Below are positions 33,883 to 42,101 of a stretch of 64,000 nucleotides of DNA, piece by piece. The position numbers and the translations under genes were made by a program. The notes beneath the pieces are model-generated. The model had not been told where the DNA came from, did not search any database, and worked only from the letters and a program-made list of their open reading frames with translations. Every line of letters begins with the position of its first letter. Positions within the stretch are counted from its first letter, which is position 1. Origin of the DNA: an uncultured bacterium (GTDB lineage Bacteria > Verrucomicrobiota > Lentisphaeria > Victivallales > UBA1829); NCBI GenBank assembly GCA_902802585.1, contig CADCMR010000001.1:129223-193222 (forward strand), given 5' to 3'.

Positions 33883-34677
33883 TCAGCGGCCTCCCTCGCC
33901 GCCGCCGCCGATAAAGCGCGTGGAATCGCGGAGCGTGTGACGCAGGCGGCGGCATTCGGCGCACATGAAGAGGTCGAGACCGAGGATGTCGGTGAACTTG
34001 TCTGACATGGTGAGTTCGGCGAATCCGCCGACTTCGACGGGCACGGTCTCCTCGGAGTTGTCGGCGACCATGACGGCGGGACCGCGGAGGATGTCGATGC
34101 GGATGAGCGAGTTTTCGGGCAGAACCAGGTGGTTGACCAGCTCGGTGCTGTTGCTGAACGCCAGGCCGATGCCTGTGCGAAAGATGCTGTGGGTGATGCT
34201 GCGGTAGTACGCGGTCGATCCGTGGATGGTGGCGGCTCCGACAGCGTCGCCGACGACCTCGCGGGCGTACATGGCGCCATCGATGGAGACGCTGTAGCGC
34301 AGGGCGGTCACGGGCATCCGGTTGTGCAGGAAGATGTCGTTGATGGCGAAGAGCTCGTGCCCGTTCGCGCGCCCGGAGAGCTTCGGCAGCCGGGTCGTCT
34401 TCAGTTTGCCCGCGAAAAACGCATCAAGCTGGGTGTCGAGTCCATGCGCGGGGCAGCGCGGGGCGGTGGCGGAGTCGCGGATGGGGAATTTCAGGCGGCC
34501 GGGCCAGCGGAGTTCGGCGGTGAAGAGCGTGCCGTCGCCGCCGCACGGGATGATGAGGTCGGCGTTGTCGGGGGTGTCTGTGAGGCGCGCGCCGCGGCGT
34601 TTCAGGTCGTCGCGCAGTGCTTCCGTATGCTGTCCGAAGAGGAAGAAACTCCAGTCTTTGCCGGGTTGAACGTTCAT
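33883..34677 (-). CDS. nadK: NAD kinase
   Basis: NAD kinase phosphorylates NAD to NADP in the cytoplasm. The 264-residue protein has the signature GGDGTL near 46, the N-[ED] motif as AINDIFLH near 112, and TIHGSTAYYRS near 150, matching the conserved glycine-rich/GSTAY region. It is a little shorter than the usual 280-300 residues. The C-terminus ends in a Cys-containing stretch and a Gly-rich tail (FIGGGGEGGR). Its ATG overlaps the SpoU methylase gene stop by four bases. The assignment is by motifs; the rest of the sequence is divergent. Confidence 0.85.
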   Translation of the reverse strand: MNVQPGKDWSFFLFGQHTEALRDDLKRRGARLTDTPDNADLIIPCGGDGTLFTAELRWPGRLKFPIRDSATAPRCPAHGLDTQLDAFFAGKLKTTRLPKLSGRANGHELFAINDIFLHNRMPVTALRYSVSIDGAMYAREVVGDAVGAATIHGSTAYYRSITHSIFRTGIGLAFSNSTELVNHLVLPENSLIRIDILRGPAVMVADNSEETVPVEVGGFAELTMSDKFTDILGLDLFMCAECRRLRHTLRDSTRFIGGGGEGGR

Positions 34678-35240
34678 GGTGTCATCTCCTTATGCGAATC
34701 CGCGAGGAATTTCGCGGCGGCGGCGTACAGGACGACCGCCGCACAGTTGCCCACGTTGATCGACGCCTTCTCTCCGAACATGGGCAGACCGACCGTCGCG
34801 TCGGCGGCTTCCAGCGCCTCGGGCGAAATCCCGAGCGCTTCGTTGCCGAAGACCAGCGCGACCGGAAAATGAAAAGGGTACCGCCACGCGTCGACGGATT
34901 CCGGGAGCGGTTCGACCGCGAGGACCTCAATGCCGGGCGTCTCCTCGCGGAGCGAGCGGATGGCGTCGAGCGCGGTCGGGAATGACCTGCTCGGGACCAT
35001 CGTGTCCGCGCCCATGGCGGTCTTCGCGAGCTTCGGATGGGGCGGGCAGGGGGTGTAGCCGCAGCAGATTACCTCTTTCGCGCCGAGCGCCTCCGCCAGA
35101 CGGAAGATGTTGCCTGTGTTGTGCGCGCTGCGGAGACGGTCGAGGACGACAGTTATCCCGGGACTCTTTTGTAGAATCCCAGTTTCCTCTTGTCCGAGCG
35201 TAGCCGGACACTGCCGCAGTGGAGACTTTGTCTCCTTCAT
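34674..35240 (-). CDS. SpoU/TrmH-family RNA 2'-O-methyltransferase
   Basis: A SPOUT-fold RNA ribose methyltransferase of 188 residues. Motif 1 reads VLDRLRSAHNTGNIFRLAEA near 34, motif 2 ALVFGNEALGIS near 132, and motif 3 LPMFGEKASINVGNCAAVVLY near 156, including the knotted SAM site. The exact tRNA or rRNA target is not readable from sequence. The ATG overlaps the DEAD-box gene stop (ATGA); a longer frame upstream is only shadow. With a helicase in the same unit, an RNA-processing role fits. Confidence 0.9.
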   Translation of the reverse strand: MKETKSPLRQCPATLGQEETGILQKSPGITVVLDRLRSAHNTGNIFRLAEALGAKEVICCGYTPCPPHPKLAKTAMGADTMVPSRSFPTALDAIRSLREETPGIEVLAVEPLPESVDAWRYPFHFPVALVFGNEALGISPEALEAADATVGLPMFGEKASINVGNCAAVVLYAAAAKFLADSHKEMTP

Positions 35241-36898
35241 CTCCGGCCCCGTTGTCCGCCGCCGCGGTGGGGACGTCCGCCGCCGGATCCGCCTCCACGG
35301 CGGTTCAGGCGGGATCGCTCCTCGGGCGGGAGTTCGCGTGTCTTTTCGGGGAGTTCCAGCCACTCCTGCGGCGGCTGGACGGTCTTGATTTCGCACTTGG
35401 TGTACTGTTCCAGCTGGGGCAGCACGAACGAGCCGAACTCGTCGGCGAAGCTGATGCTGATGCCGTGCTCGCCGGCGCGTCCGGTGCGACCGATGCGGTG
35501 CACGTAGTCGTCCGCCTGTTCGGGAAGGTCGTAGTTCACGACATGGCTGATGCCGTCCACGTGGATGCCGCGTGCGGCGACGTCGGTGGCGACGAGGATG
35601 CGGGTCTTGCCCTCGCGGAAACGGTCGAGTATCTTCAGTCGTTTTTCCTGCGGGACGTCACCGGAGAGGAGTTCGGCGTCCTCGCCGTATTCGAAGAGGC
35701 GGGCGGCGACCGACATGTTCTTGTCCTTGCGGTTGCCGAAGATGATCATGCGTTCGGGCTTCTCCTCGTGGATCACGTGCAGGAGCACCGCCATCTTCTG
35801 TTCGTCCAGCACGGCGTAGAACCGCTGGTCGATGAGGTCGGTCACGATGTGCTGCGGCTCGGATTCCACGAATTCCGGGTCCTTCATCCAGGAGTCGACC
35901 AGGCGCAGGACCGCGGGCTCAAGCGTGGCGCTGAAGAGCATGGTCTGGCGAACGCCGGGGCGCGGCAGGTGGTAGACGATGCGGCGGACGTCCGGGATGA
36001 ACCCCATGTCGAGCATCCGGTCCGCCTCGTCGATCACGAGGACTTCGGCCTTGGAGAGATCCAGGTCGCCGCTCTGCGAATAGTCGATGATGCGACCCGG
36101 GGTGCCGACGAGGATGTCGATGGGCGCGTCGAGCTCGCGGCGCTGTTTTTCGTGGTCCATGCCGCCGAAGATGACGAGGCAGTTCAGGTCGGTGAACCGG
36201 GCGAGCGCCTCGGCGTCGTCATGGATCTGGATCGCGAGTTCGCGGGTCGGGGCGAGGACCAGGGCGCGCGGCGCGCCATGCTTGCGTTCGCCCTCAATGG
36301 GGTGGCGGCGGAACCGCGTGATGAGCGTGGAGAGGAACGCGGCGGTCTTGCCGGTCCCGGTCTGCGCCTTTGCTGCGAGGTCGCGTCCGGCGAGCGCGTA
36401 GGGCAGGCAGAGCTTCTGGATTTCGGTGCAGTAGAGGAATCCGAGGACCTGGACGGCGGCGAGGACTTCCTGCGAGAGTTCGAGGTCGCAGAAACGCATC
36501 TTGCCGGGTTCCTCCGGCGGCGGCACGATGGCGGGCATCGGCGGAATCTGCCGGGGTTGTTTCTGCTTCTGCGCGGCCTGCTGCTTTTTCGGCTGTTTCG
36601 GTTGCTTTGGCTGTTTTGCTTGTTTCTGCTGGTCCTGCGGTTCCTTGGGCTGTTTCTGCTTGCGGGACTGTTGTTTCGCCTGGGAATCGTCCATTTTTAC
36701 GTCACGGGCGGGTGCCGGACGGCTGTCGGCGCGCCGGATATACGCGGCGTCCTCGGGATGCCGCTGGCGGCGGCGTTTCTTGTCATGCTTGCGGACGGGC
36801 GCAGCCGCCGGGGGCTCCTGCTGTTTCGGTGCGCCGGAGAGGGCGGTTTTCAGGTTTTTGATGAGGTTGCCGACGGATTTGGAGAGATGGTTGAACAC
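35237..36898 (-). CDS. DEAD-box RNA helicase with Gln/Lys-rich N-terminus and RGG tail
   Basis: An ATP-dependent RNA helicase of the RhlB/RhlE type, 553 residues. The first 130 or so are basic and low-complexity, with repeated KQPKQP-type stretches. The core has AQTGTGKT near 178, PTRELAIQ near 215, TPGRIID near 263, DEADRMLD near 287, SATLEP near 322, and HRIGRTGRAG near 455. The C-terminal 30 residues are Arg/Gly-rich (RRGGGSGGGRP), typical of RNA-binding tails. It may act in ribosome assembly or RNA decay. It follows the HflK-like gene after 69 bases. Confidence 0.95.
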   Translation of the reverse strand: MFNHLSKSVGNLIKNLKTALSGAPKQQEPPAAAPVRKHDKKRRRQRHPEDAAYIRRADSRPAPARDVKMDDSQAKQQSRKQKQPKEPQDQQKQAKQPKQPKQPKKQQAAQKQKQPRQIPPMPAIVPPPEEPGKMRFCDLELSQEVLAAVQVLGFLYCTEIQKLCLPYALAGRDLAAKAQTGTGKTAAFLSTLITRFRRHPIEGERKHGAPRALVLAPTRELAIQIHDDAEALARFTDLNCLVIFGGMDHEKQRRELDAPIDILVGTPGRIIDYSQSGDLDLSKAEVLVIDEADRMLDMGFIPDVRRIVYHLPRPGVRQTMLFSATLEPAVLRLVDSWMKDPEFVESEPQHIVTDLIDQRFYAVLDEQKMAVLLHVIHEEKPERMIIFGNRKDKNMSVAARLFEYGEDAELLSGDVPQEKRLKILDRFREGKTRILVATDVAARGIHVDGISHVVNYDLPEQADDYVHRIGRTGRAGEHGISISFADEFGSFVLPQLEQYTKCEIKTVQPPQEWLELPEKTRELPPEERSRLNRRGGGSGGGRPHRGGGQRGRR

Positions 36899-36967
36899 TG
36901 GAATAAGACAGGGTGCGGGAGGCGTCCGGCGGTGCGGGCGTCCCGTCGAGGTTGTTTGAGGTTTGGG

Positions 36968-38914
36968 TTACTTCGGGTTGGTCAGGAGATTGATGTCGGT
37001 GTTGAGGAGGTCGAGGGAGGGTTTCTCCTCGAGGTTCAAGACCAGGTTGCGGACGTCGATCTCGTTCGATATGATGTACTTGCGGATGCCGCTGCAGTCG
37101 TTTTCGAGGAAGTCCAGGTAGGTGCGGAGCTTGAACATGCCGGGGAGGTGGCGGTAGGATTCGAGCTGGCTTTCGAACCGGGAGGCGTCCGCGAGGGCGA
37201 CGCTGGCGGTGTCGTACTTGTAGGCTTCGGCGGCGCCGAGGATGCGCGTCGCTTCGACCTTGGCGGATTCGACCGTGGTGATGCTGTACTCGTTCGCCTT
37301 GGAGATCATCTTCACGGCGTCCTCCTGGGCGCACACGACGTCCTGGAACGCCCCGGCGACGTCGACGCCGCCGCCCGGCTCGCTGCTGCCGATGGGCGGA
37401 TGCGCGTCGTGCATGTTGATGCCGACGAGCCTGATGCCGAGACCGATGCGGTCGCACGCCTTCTGGATGCGGTCGTACAGGTTCACGGCGACCTGTTCGC
37501 GTCCGGAGGAAATGTCGGTGATGAAGTCGGTGCTGGCGAAGTAGCGCGTGGCTTCAGCCTGGCCGACCGCGAGGAGCGTCTCCTTCACGTTGTCGAAATT
37601 GAACGCGTAGTCGAACGGGCGCTCGGGATCGGCGGTGTAGAAGACGGGGAGGGAGACCTCAAGGATGGATGCGAGCTGCGCGCCGGTTTTGCCCTGCTGC
37701 TTCACCGCCACGAGGAACTTGTTTTCATGCTGGTAGTTGTCGCCGGTCCAGAGGATGACTTTGGCGTTGCGTCCGGCGTTCAGGACGGATCCGAGCGTGG
37801 CCTCCTGCACGTTCTTGACGGGGACGCGGAGAATCTTCTCGCAGGGCCACGGCAGTTTGAAGTGGATGCCGGCGTCAAGCGGCTGCGATTCGCGGTCCAC
37901 CGCGCCGAAGATCTCGCGGATGCCGATTTCGCCGGGATTGACCTGGGCGATGCAGGTGAAGAGCCAGAGGACCGCCGCCCAGACCATCAGCGCCGGGATG
38001 ATCGCCTTCCGCAGGACCAGGTAGATCCCGGTCCGCGAGATCTGGAATCCGAACTGGTAGTCCAGCGAATCCGAGATGTTGCGCACCACGCCCCCCGGTT
38101 CGGTGAAGATCGCGAGCAGACGGCTTTCGTACACCGGGCGCACCTCCTCCAGCGTGCGGGGGCGGTAGAACTCGATGATGAAGCTCACGAGGTGTTCGGC
38201 GGCGAAGACCGCGAGGACCCAGAAGACGATTTTCGTCAGCGGCGCCGCCCATCCGGTCCTGCCGTAGTTGATGAAAAGCGCCGAAACCGCGCTTATGAAC
38301 AGCACGATGGCGAAGCAGATCAGCCAGCTGCCGACCGGGCGCAGGTAGCGGAATTCGCGGATGCGGGACTGTCCGACCAGGAACACGCCGGTGAAGTACG
38401 CGAAGAGCGCCGAGATCGCGCCGAGGAACGCCAGGTTGATCGGGTTCTTCGGCGTCAGCACGAGCGTGGCGGGATCGGTCGCGCCGAGCGTGGAGTTTTT
38501 CCAGAAGAACCAGAACGCAGGGACGGAGAGCAGAAAGACGAGGAGCGAGACGGCGGACGGGATGTACTTGTTGAAGTTTTCGAGCGTGCGTTTGGCGGTA
38601 AACCGGACGTCCTCGCTCACATCGAGGATGGAATTCACGTTCGACTTGCGCTGTTCCAGGATGATCTTTTCCTGCTCCTCCTCCGCCATCTTCCGCAGAA
38701 ACGCGGCGTGCACGAGGGCGCAGACCGAGAAGAGGAACGCCAGCGTGACGGGGTACAGCGAGAGCGTGAACGTCTCCATGCCTGCCCATTTCGTCGCGGG
38801 ACCCGCCACGGTCACTACGACCGCGAGGATGAAGGACAGGATGAGGGAAATGATGGCGATGCGCCCTGCGAGTCTGGCGCGTTCGATGGTGCCGCTGAGA
38901 TCGCCGTTTTTCAT
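36968..38914 (-). CDS. Large multi-pass membrane protein with Band 7/HflK-like domain
   Basis: A 648-residue protein. Residues 15-260 hold about six membrane segments, interrupted by a charged cytoplasmic loop (about 70-120). A further membrane segment (about 305-325) leads into a C-terminal SPFH/Band 7 domain whose start, GEIGIREIFGAVDRESQPLDAG then IHFKLPWPCEK, is typical of HflK. The last 150 residues are helical. Normal HflK has one membrane segment and about 400 residues and pairs with HflC; here the membrane part is much extended and no hflC follows. A role in organising membrane proteases is a guess. It heads the six-gene minus-strand unit. Confidence 0.85.
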   Translation of the reverse strand: MKNGDLSGTIERARLAGRIAIISLILSFILAVVVTVAGPATKWAGMETFTLSLYPVTLAFLFSVCALVHAAFLRKMAEEEQEKIILEQRKSNVNSILDVSEDVRFTAKRTLENFNKYIPSAVSLLVFLLSVPAFWFFWKNSTLGATDPATLVLTPKNPINLAFLGAISALFAYFTGVFLVGQSRIREFRYLRPVGSWLICFAIVLFISAVSALFINYGRTGWAAPLTKIVFWVLAVFAAEHLVSFIIEFYRPRTLEEVRPVYESRLLAIFTEPGGVVRNISDSLDYQFGFQISRTGIYLVLRKAIIPALMVWAAVLWLFTCIAQVNPGEIGIREIFGAVDRESQPLDAGIHFKLPWPCEKILRVPVKNVQEATLGSVLNAGRNAKVILWTGDNYQHENKFLVAVKQQGKTGAQLASILEVSLPVFYTADPERPFDYAFNFDNVKETLLAVGQAEATRYFASTDFITDISSGREQVAVNLYDRIQKACDRIGLGIRLVGINMHDAHPPIGSSEPGGGVDVAGAFQDVVCAQEDAVKMISKANEYSITTVESAKVEATRILGAAEAYKYDTASVALADASRFESQLESYRHLPGMFKLRTYLDFLENDCSGIRKYIISNEIDVRNLVLNLEEKPSLDLLNTDINLLTNPK

Positions 38915-38964
38915 AATATCGGAACTCCATGGGTACGGGGTGAAAACTCAAAGCATATCTTTGA

Positions 38965-38992
38965 ACTATACTATATTTTTGAAAAAAGGCAA
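38965..38992 (-). promoter_or_regulatory. Promoter of the HflK-like operon
   Basis: On the minus strand TTGCCT and TATAGT are 16 bases apart, the -10 about 50 bases before the start codon. Confidence 0.72.
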
Positions 38993-39031
38993 GCCGGAAT
39001 CGTTTTTTTTCGCCTTTTTTTCTGTTTTCCG

Positions 39032-39060
39032 GTGGTTTTTTCCGTTTTCCGGGCTATATT
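39032..39060 (+). promoter_or_regulatory. Probable promoter of the coiled-coil membrane-protein pair
   Basis: A TATATT -10 with a GGC before it matches the -10 of fba and nifJ. The -35 at 17 bases (GTGGTT) is poor. Confidence 0.5.
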
Positions 39061-39133
39061 GTCAATGCGGGACCGTGTTCGCCTTTTTATGGTTCCGCAT
39101 TCATTCCGTTTCATTTTTGCCGGAGCCCGCCCC

Positions 39134-39823
39134 ATGGAAAAAAACAATTCTCTCCTGAACGAACTGCACAGAATCGATATTTCCGGCGCCGTGAATCCGG
39201 CTTTCATGCAGGGAGCCAATTCCGGACAGAACGCCTCACAGCCGCTGCCTCAGCCGCTGTCTCAACCGCTGTCCCAGCCGGTTCAAGCCCCGCCGCCCCA
39301 AACTCCGCCTCAGCCTGTCGTTTCCAAGCCGCTATCCGAGGCGATGCAGCGCCGCGTGACCGATTTCCGCCTGTCGCGTCGCGACCTCGCCGTGCGGATC
39401 GCGGAATCCCTGGCCGGGATCGAACGCGGGATCGAGGATTCCGAACGCACGCTTCAGGTGCTTAAACCGCGCCGGGAACACCTGGCGTCCATCGCCGCGG
39501 AGCTGAACAAGGAGTCCCCGCTGGACGGCGACGGCGCATTGACGCAGTCCCAGATCGCCTCGGAGTCGCGCCGCCTGGAAGAACTCCGCCTGGACGCCTG
39601 CCGCATGATCGCGGAGTCCGGCGCGACGACCCAGGTCATTCCGCTCCCGGCGCAGAAAAAGACGTCCTCGTTCGACGGCGTCGACTGGGGATCGATCACG
39701 TTCGGGCAGCTCTGCCGCATCGGCTGGGGCGTCTTCTTCCCGGTCATCGTGTCGATCGTCCTGGCGTCACTTCTGATCGGGGCTGCGCTTATCGCGGCGT
39801 TCAACGGGACGATCCGCTGGTAA
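39134..39823 (+). CDS. Tail-anchored coiled-coil protein, unknown function
   Basis: A 229-residue protein. The N-terminal 70 residues are disordered, with repeated PQPLSQPL units. A helical, charged region (about 75-165) of coiled-coil type follows, and one membrane segment lies near the C-terminus (about 200-222). The ATG follows GGAG at eight bases; the very long open frame upstream is non-coding shadow of the opposite strand. No family is recognised. It shares one base with the next gene (TAATG), so the two are translated together. Confidence 0.78.
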   Translation: MEKNNSLLNELHRIDISGAVNPAFMQGANSGQNASQPLPQPLSQPLSQPVQAPPPQTPPQPVVSKPLSEAMQRRVTDFRLSRRDLAVRIAESLAGIERGIEDSERTLQVLKPRREHLASIAAELNKESPLDGDGALTQSQIASESRRLEELRLDACRMIAESGATTQVIPLPAQKKTSSFDGVDWGSITFGQLCRIGWGVFFPVIVSIVLASLLIGAALIAAFNGTIRW

Positions 39824-40038
39824 TGAAAGCGACGGGCTCGAAACGAGGCAGAGGCGGAAGCGGCGGCGGAGTCGCCCGCATCAACCATCTGAAGCTCCCG
39901 AACAGCGGGCAGGACAGCGGGCAGAACATCGAAAGCCGTGCGGAACGCTCCCTGATGTTCCGCAGGCTCTGGCTTTTCCTGCTGACCGCCGCGCTCGTGC
40001 TGGTCGGCCTGGCATCGGTGTTCGGCGTCCGTTTTTGA
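39823..40038 (+). CDS. Small basic membrane protein
   Basis: A 71-residue protein with a Gly/Arg/Lys-rich start (KRGRGGSGGG), a middle part with QDSGQN, and one C-terminal membrane segment (about residues 48-66). Its start overlaps the previous stop by one base. The pair look like partner tail-anchored proteins. The C-terminus converges on the DUF2752 gene only 12 bases away. No family is recognised. Confidence 0.7.
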   Translation: MKATGSKRGRGGSGGGVARINHLKLPNSGQDSGQNIESRAERSLMFRRLWLFLLTAALVLVGLASVFGVRF

Positions 40039-40050
40039 ATCTCCCCGGAG

Positions 40051-40455
40051 TTACGGCAGCGGGACCGGCGCCAGATAGGTGAACGGCGCGAATGGGATGT
40101 TCCGCAGGATTGAGAATCCGATCACGGCTGCCGCAATGGCGACCGCCACGGCCCGTTTCAGGGAGATTTCCGGCTTCACGATCAGGACAACGAGCATTGT
40201 GCCCAGCGGGATCAGCAGCGCATTATTGTGCAGGCTCGACCTGACGTCGCCGTGCAGCAGCGCCGACAGCGCGCGCGTCGCGCCGCATCCGGGGCAGTAC
40301 AGCCCGGTCATCTCATGGAACATGCACCTCGGCAGCCATTTCGCGTAGCGGCTGCCCGGCGGAACCAGCAGCAGGACGGCGCACGCCGCCGCGCCCAGGG
40401 CGAGGAGGAAAAAGAGCGGGAAGAGCTTCTGCTTGTTGAAGGATGTTGTTTTCAT
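40051..40455 (-). CDS. DUF2752 family membrane protein
   Basis: A 134-residue protein with three membrane segments and the DUF2752 signature YCPGCGATRALSALLHGD near residue 52. Family function is unknown. The start could be this ATG or a TTG six codons earlier; neither has a clear ribosome site. It follows the second CD225 protein gene by 24 bases and is probably the last gene of that unit. DUF2752 genes often accompany small zinc-ribbon and CD225/TM2-type membrane proteins (from memory, not checked). Confidence 0.87.
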   Translation of the reverse strand: MKTTSFNKQKLFPLFFLLALGAAACAVLLLVPPGSRYAKWLPRCMFHEMTGLYCPGCGATRALSALLHGDVRSSLHNNALLIPLGTMLVVLIVKPEISLKRAVAVAIAAAVIGFSILRNIPFAPFTYLAPVPLP

Positions 40456-40479
40456 GGCGCGGGGGATGTCCAATCCTGC

Positions 40480-40875
40480 TCAACTCTCAATCTCCGTCAG
40501 ACCGGGCGCGATCAGCTCCATCAGGCGCGGCAGGATGAGCATGCCCAGGCATAGCGCCGCCGCCGAAAGGATGATGGCGGTCCAGCTCCAAATCTTTCCG
40601 GTGCGCGCCGCCCGTCGCGCGCCTTCGAAGTCGCCGCTTTGAACCATGTTCGACGCCAGAACGGCGTAGATCAGCGCCACGATGCCGATCACGTTGCCGA
40701 ACACGACCGCGACGATGGCGAGCGTGAATCCGCAGTCGATCTTCGGCGGCGGGGCGGATGGTTTCGCGGGCGCTGTCCCGCGGGGCGCGACCGAAGCCGA
40801 TTCCGCCTTCTGTCCGCAACGGGGGCAGAAACATGCGTCGGGCGGGAGCTGTTGTCCGCATTGCTTGCAGAACAT
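40480..40875 (-). CDS. Zinc-ribbon plus CD225/dispanin-like membrane protein
   Basis: A 131-residue protein. A zinc ribbon (CKQCG...CPRCG, residues 3-21) is followed by a Pro/Ala-rich linker and a CD225/dispanin-type module. That module has a first membrane segment (about 50-72), then SNMVQSGDFEGARRAARTGKIW, the usual [A/S]-x-GDxxGA-x(4-5)-K pattern, then a second segment (about 93-115). CD225 proteins include eukaryotic antiviral IFITMs and many uncharacterised bacterial ones. It lies 40 bases after a larger protein of the same architecture. Confidence 0.87.
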   Translation of the reverse strand: MFCKQCGQQLPPDACFCPRCGQKAESASVAPRGTAPAKPSAPPPKIDCGFTLAIVAVVFGNVIGIVALIYAVLASNMVQSGDFEGARRAARTGKIWSWTAIILSAAALCLGMLILPRLMELIAPGLTEIES

Positions 40876-40915
40876 CGTGGTGGTTCCGTGTTTTCAGCGG
40901 TTCCTGCCGGGGCGC

Positions 40916-41986
40916 TTAAGGTTTTCCTGTCCCTGTCGCGGCGGATACGGCTTCTCCAAGCGTACTGAAAATGGAGGATCCGCCGCCGCAGACGATCCCC
41001 AGGATAATGGAGATCCAGCAGAACGTCTTCGCAAGGTTCGAGTATTTCTGCGCCTGTTCGTAGTTGCCGACCTGAACCTCTCGGGAGACCATTGAGGCGA
41101 ATATGATCGCCACGATTCCGACCGGCATACAGCAGCAGAGCGTCGAGAAGATCGCGAATCCCATGTGCGAGTCGATTTCGGCGGGATCGCCCACGACTTC
41201 GGCATTTTTCGCCTCGTTGCGGTCGCCGTCGCTGCCCCAGTGAATCTCCTGTCCGGACTCCTTCAGGGGGTTCACGAATCCTGTTTCCCCGCCGGATGTT
41301 TCGTTCGTGTTTCCGCCCGCGGTTCCGCTGTAGAAATCATTCACAGCGGACTGCGCGGCGGGCTGTTCCGTTGCGGCGGGGTTGGCGGATTCTGGTTGTT
41401 CCAGCGCGGCATCCTCCGTTTTTTCCATCGGTTCGTCATGGAAAACTGTTTTGCCGGAGTTCTTCAGCGGGTTCACGAATCCGACCGGTTTGAGGGGCGG
41501 TACAGAGGGCATGGGCGGCACCGAGGGCACCGGAGGCGGCACAGAGGGCATAGGCGGCGCCGAGGGCGCCGGAGGCGGCACAGATGGCGCCGGAGGCGGC
41601 ACAGATGGCATGGGCGGCGCCGAGGGCGCCGGGGGACGGTTTACGGAGGTGCGGACAATGCTGTCGCCGACCTCCTTGTTCCTGTCGGAGAGACTGAACT
41701 TCTTCTTTCCGGAATCCGACAGGCTGAATTTTTTCTGCCCGGAATCAGAAAGGCTGAACTTCTTCTGCCCGGAGTCGCCGGAGAGGCTGAATTCCTTCCG
41801 GTCGGAGTCGATCGCGTATCCCGAACGGTTCAGGTCCTTTTCCTTCGCGTAATCGGGAAGGTTCCTGATGTCGCGTCTGGACTTTTCCTCGTCGTATAAA
41901 TGGTCGCCGCCGGACCGCTTGGAACCGCACGCGGGGCAGGATGCCGCATCGTCCGGGATTTGTCTGCCGCAGTTTTTACAGAACAT
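40916..41986 (-). CDS. Zinc-ribbon, repeat-linker, CD225/dispanin-like protein
   Basis: A 356-residue protein. A zinc ribbon (CKNCG...CPACG, residues 3-21) is followed by three to four copies of a ten-residue KKFSLSDSGQ unit (about 65-100) and a Pro-rich stretch of PSVPPPAPS-type repeats (about 115-160). A linker has two FVNPLK motifs (FVNPLKNSG and FVNPLKESG). The C-terminal CD225 module (about 275-345) shows STLCCCMPVGIVAIIFA and VGNYEQAQKYSNLAKTF. The Cys-rich CCC run is a likely palmitoylation-like or metal site in homologues. The start follows AAAGGAAC. A strong promoter lies upstream. Repeats may vary between strains. Confidence 0.87.
   Translation of the reverse strand: MFCKNCGRQIPDDAASCPACGSKRSGGDHLYDEEKSRRDIRNLPDYAKEKDLNRSGYAIDSDRKEFSLSGDSGQKKFSLSDSGQKKFSLSDSGKKKFSLSDRNKEVGDSIVRTSVNRPPAPSAPPMPSVPPPAPSVPPPAPSAPPMPSVPPPVPSVPPMPSVPPLKPVGFVNPLKNSGKTVFHDEPMEKTEDAALEQPESANPAATEQPAAQSAVNDFYSGTAGGNTNETSGGETGFVNPLKESGQEIHWGSDGDRNEAKNAEVVGDPAEIDSHMGFAIFSTLCCCMPVGIVAIIFASMVSREVQVGNYEQAQKYSNLAKTFCWISIILGIVCGGGSSIFSTLGEAVSAATGTGKP
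41691..41795. repeat. About three tandem 30-base coding repeats
   Basis: Tandem 30-base units encode the ten-residue SLSDSGQKKF-type motif in the large CD225 protein. Copies differ at a few third positions. A separate Pro-rich repeat tract lies at about 41510-41640. Confidence 0.78.
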
Positions 41987-42037
41987 GCCGATGTTCCTTT
42001 CGGGTTGGTCTCGCACAAAAACACTGATTCATGCAGT

Positions 42038-42065
42038 ATCATATCATGAAAAATGGAAAAATCAA
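42038..42065 (-). promoter_or_regulatory. Promoter of the CD225/DUF2752 operon
   Basis: On the minus strand TTGATT and TATGAT are 16 bases apart, about 50 bases before the start of the large CD225 protein, downstream of the glycosyltransferase gene. It supports a separate three-gene unit. Confidence 0.75.
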
Positions 42066-42101
42066 CCGCAAATCGCAATAAAACCGGAAAAAAGCGGTAT
42101 T

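Noticed and set aside
35219-39133. Very long plus-strand open frame running into the coiled-coil protein gene
   Set aside because: It lies opposite the DEAD-box and HflK-like genes, has shadow-type composition, and only its last 229 codons (from 39134) have a ribosome site and sensible protein.
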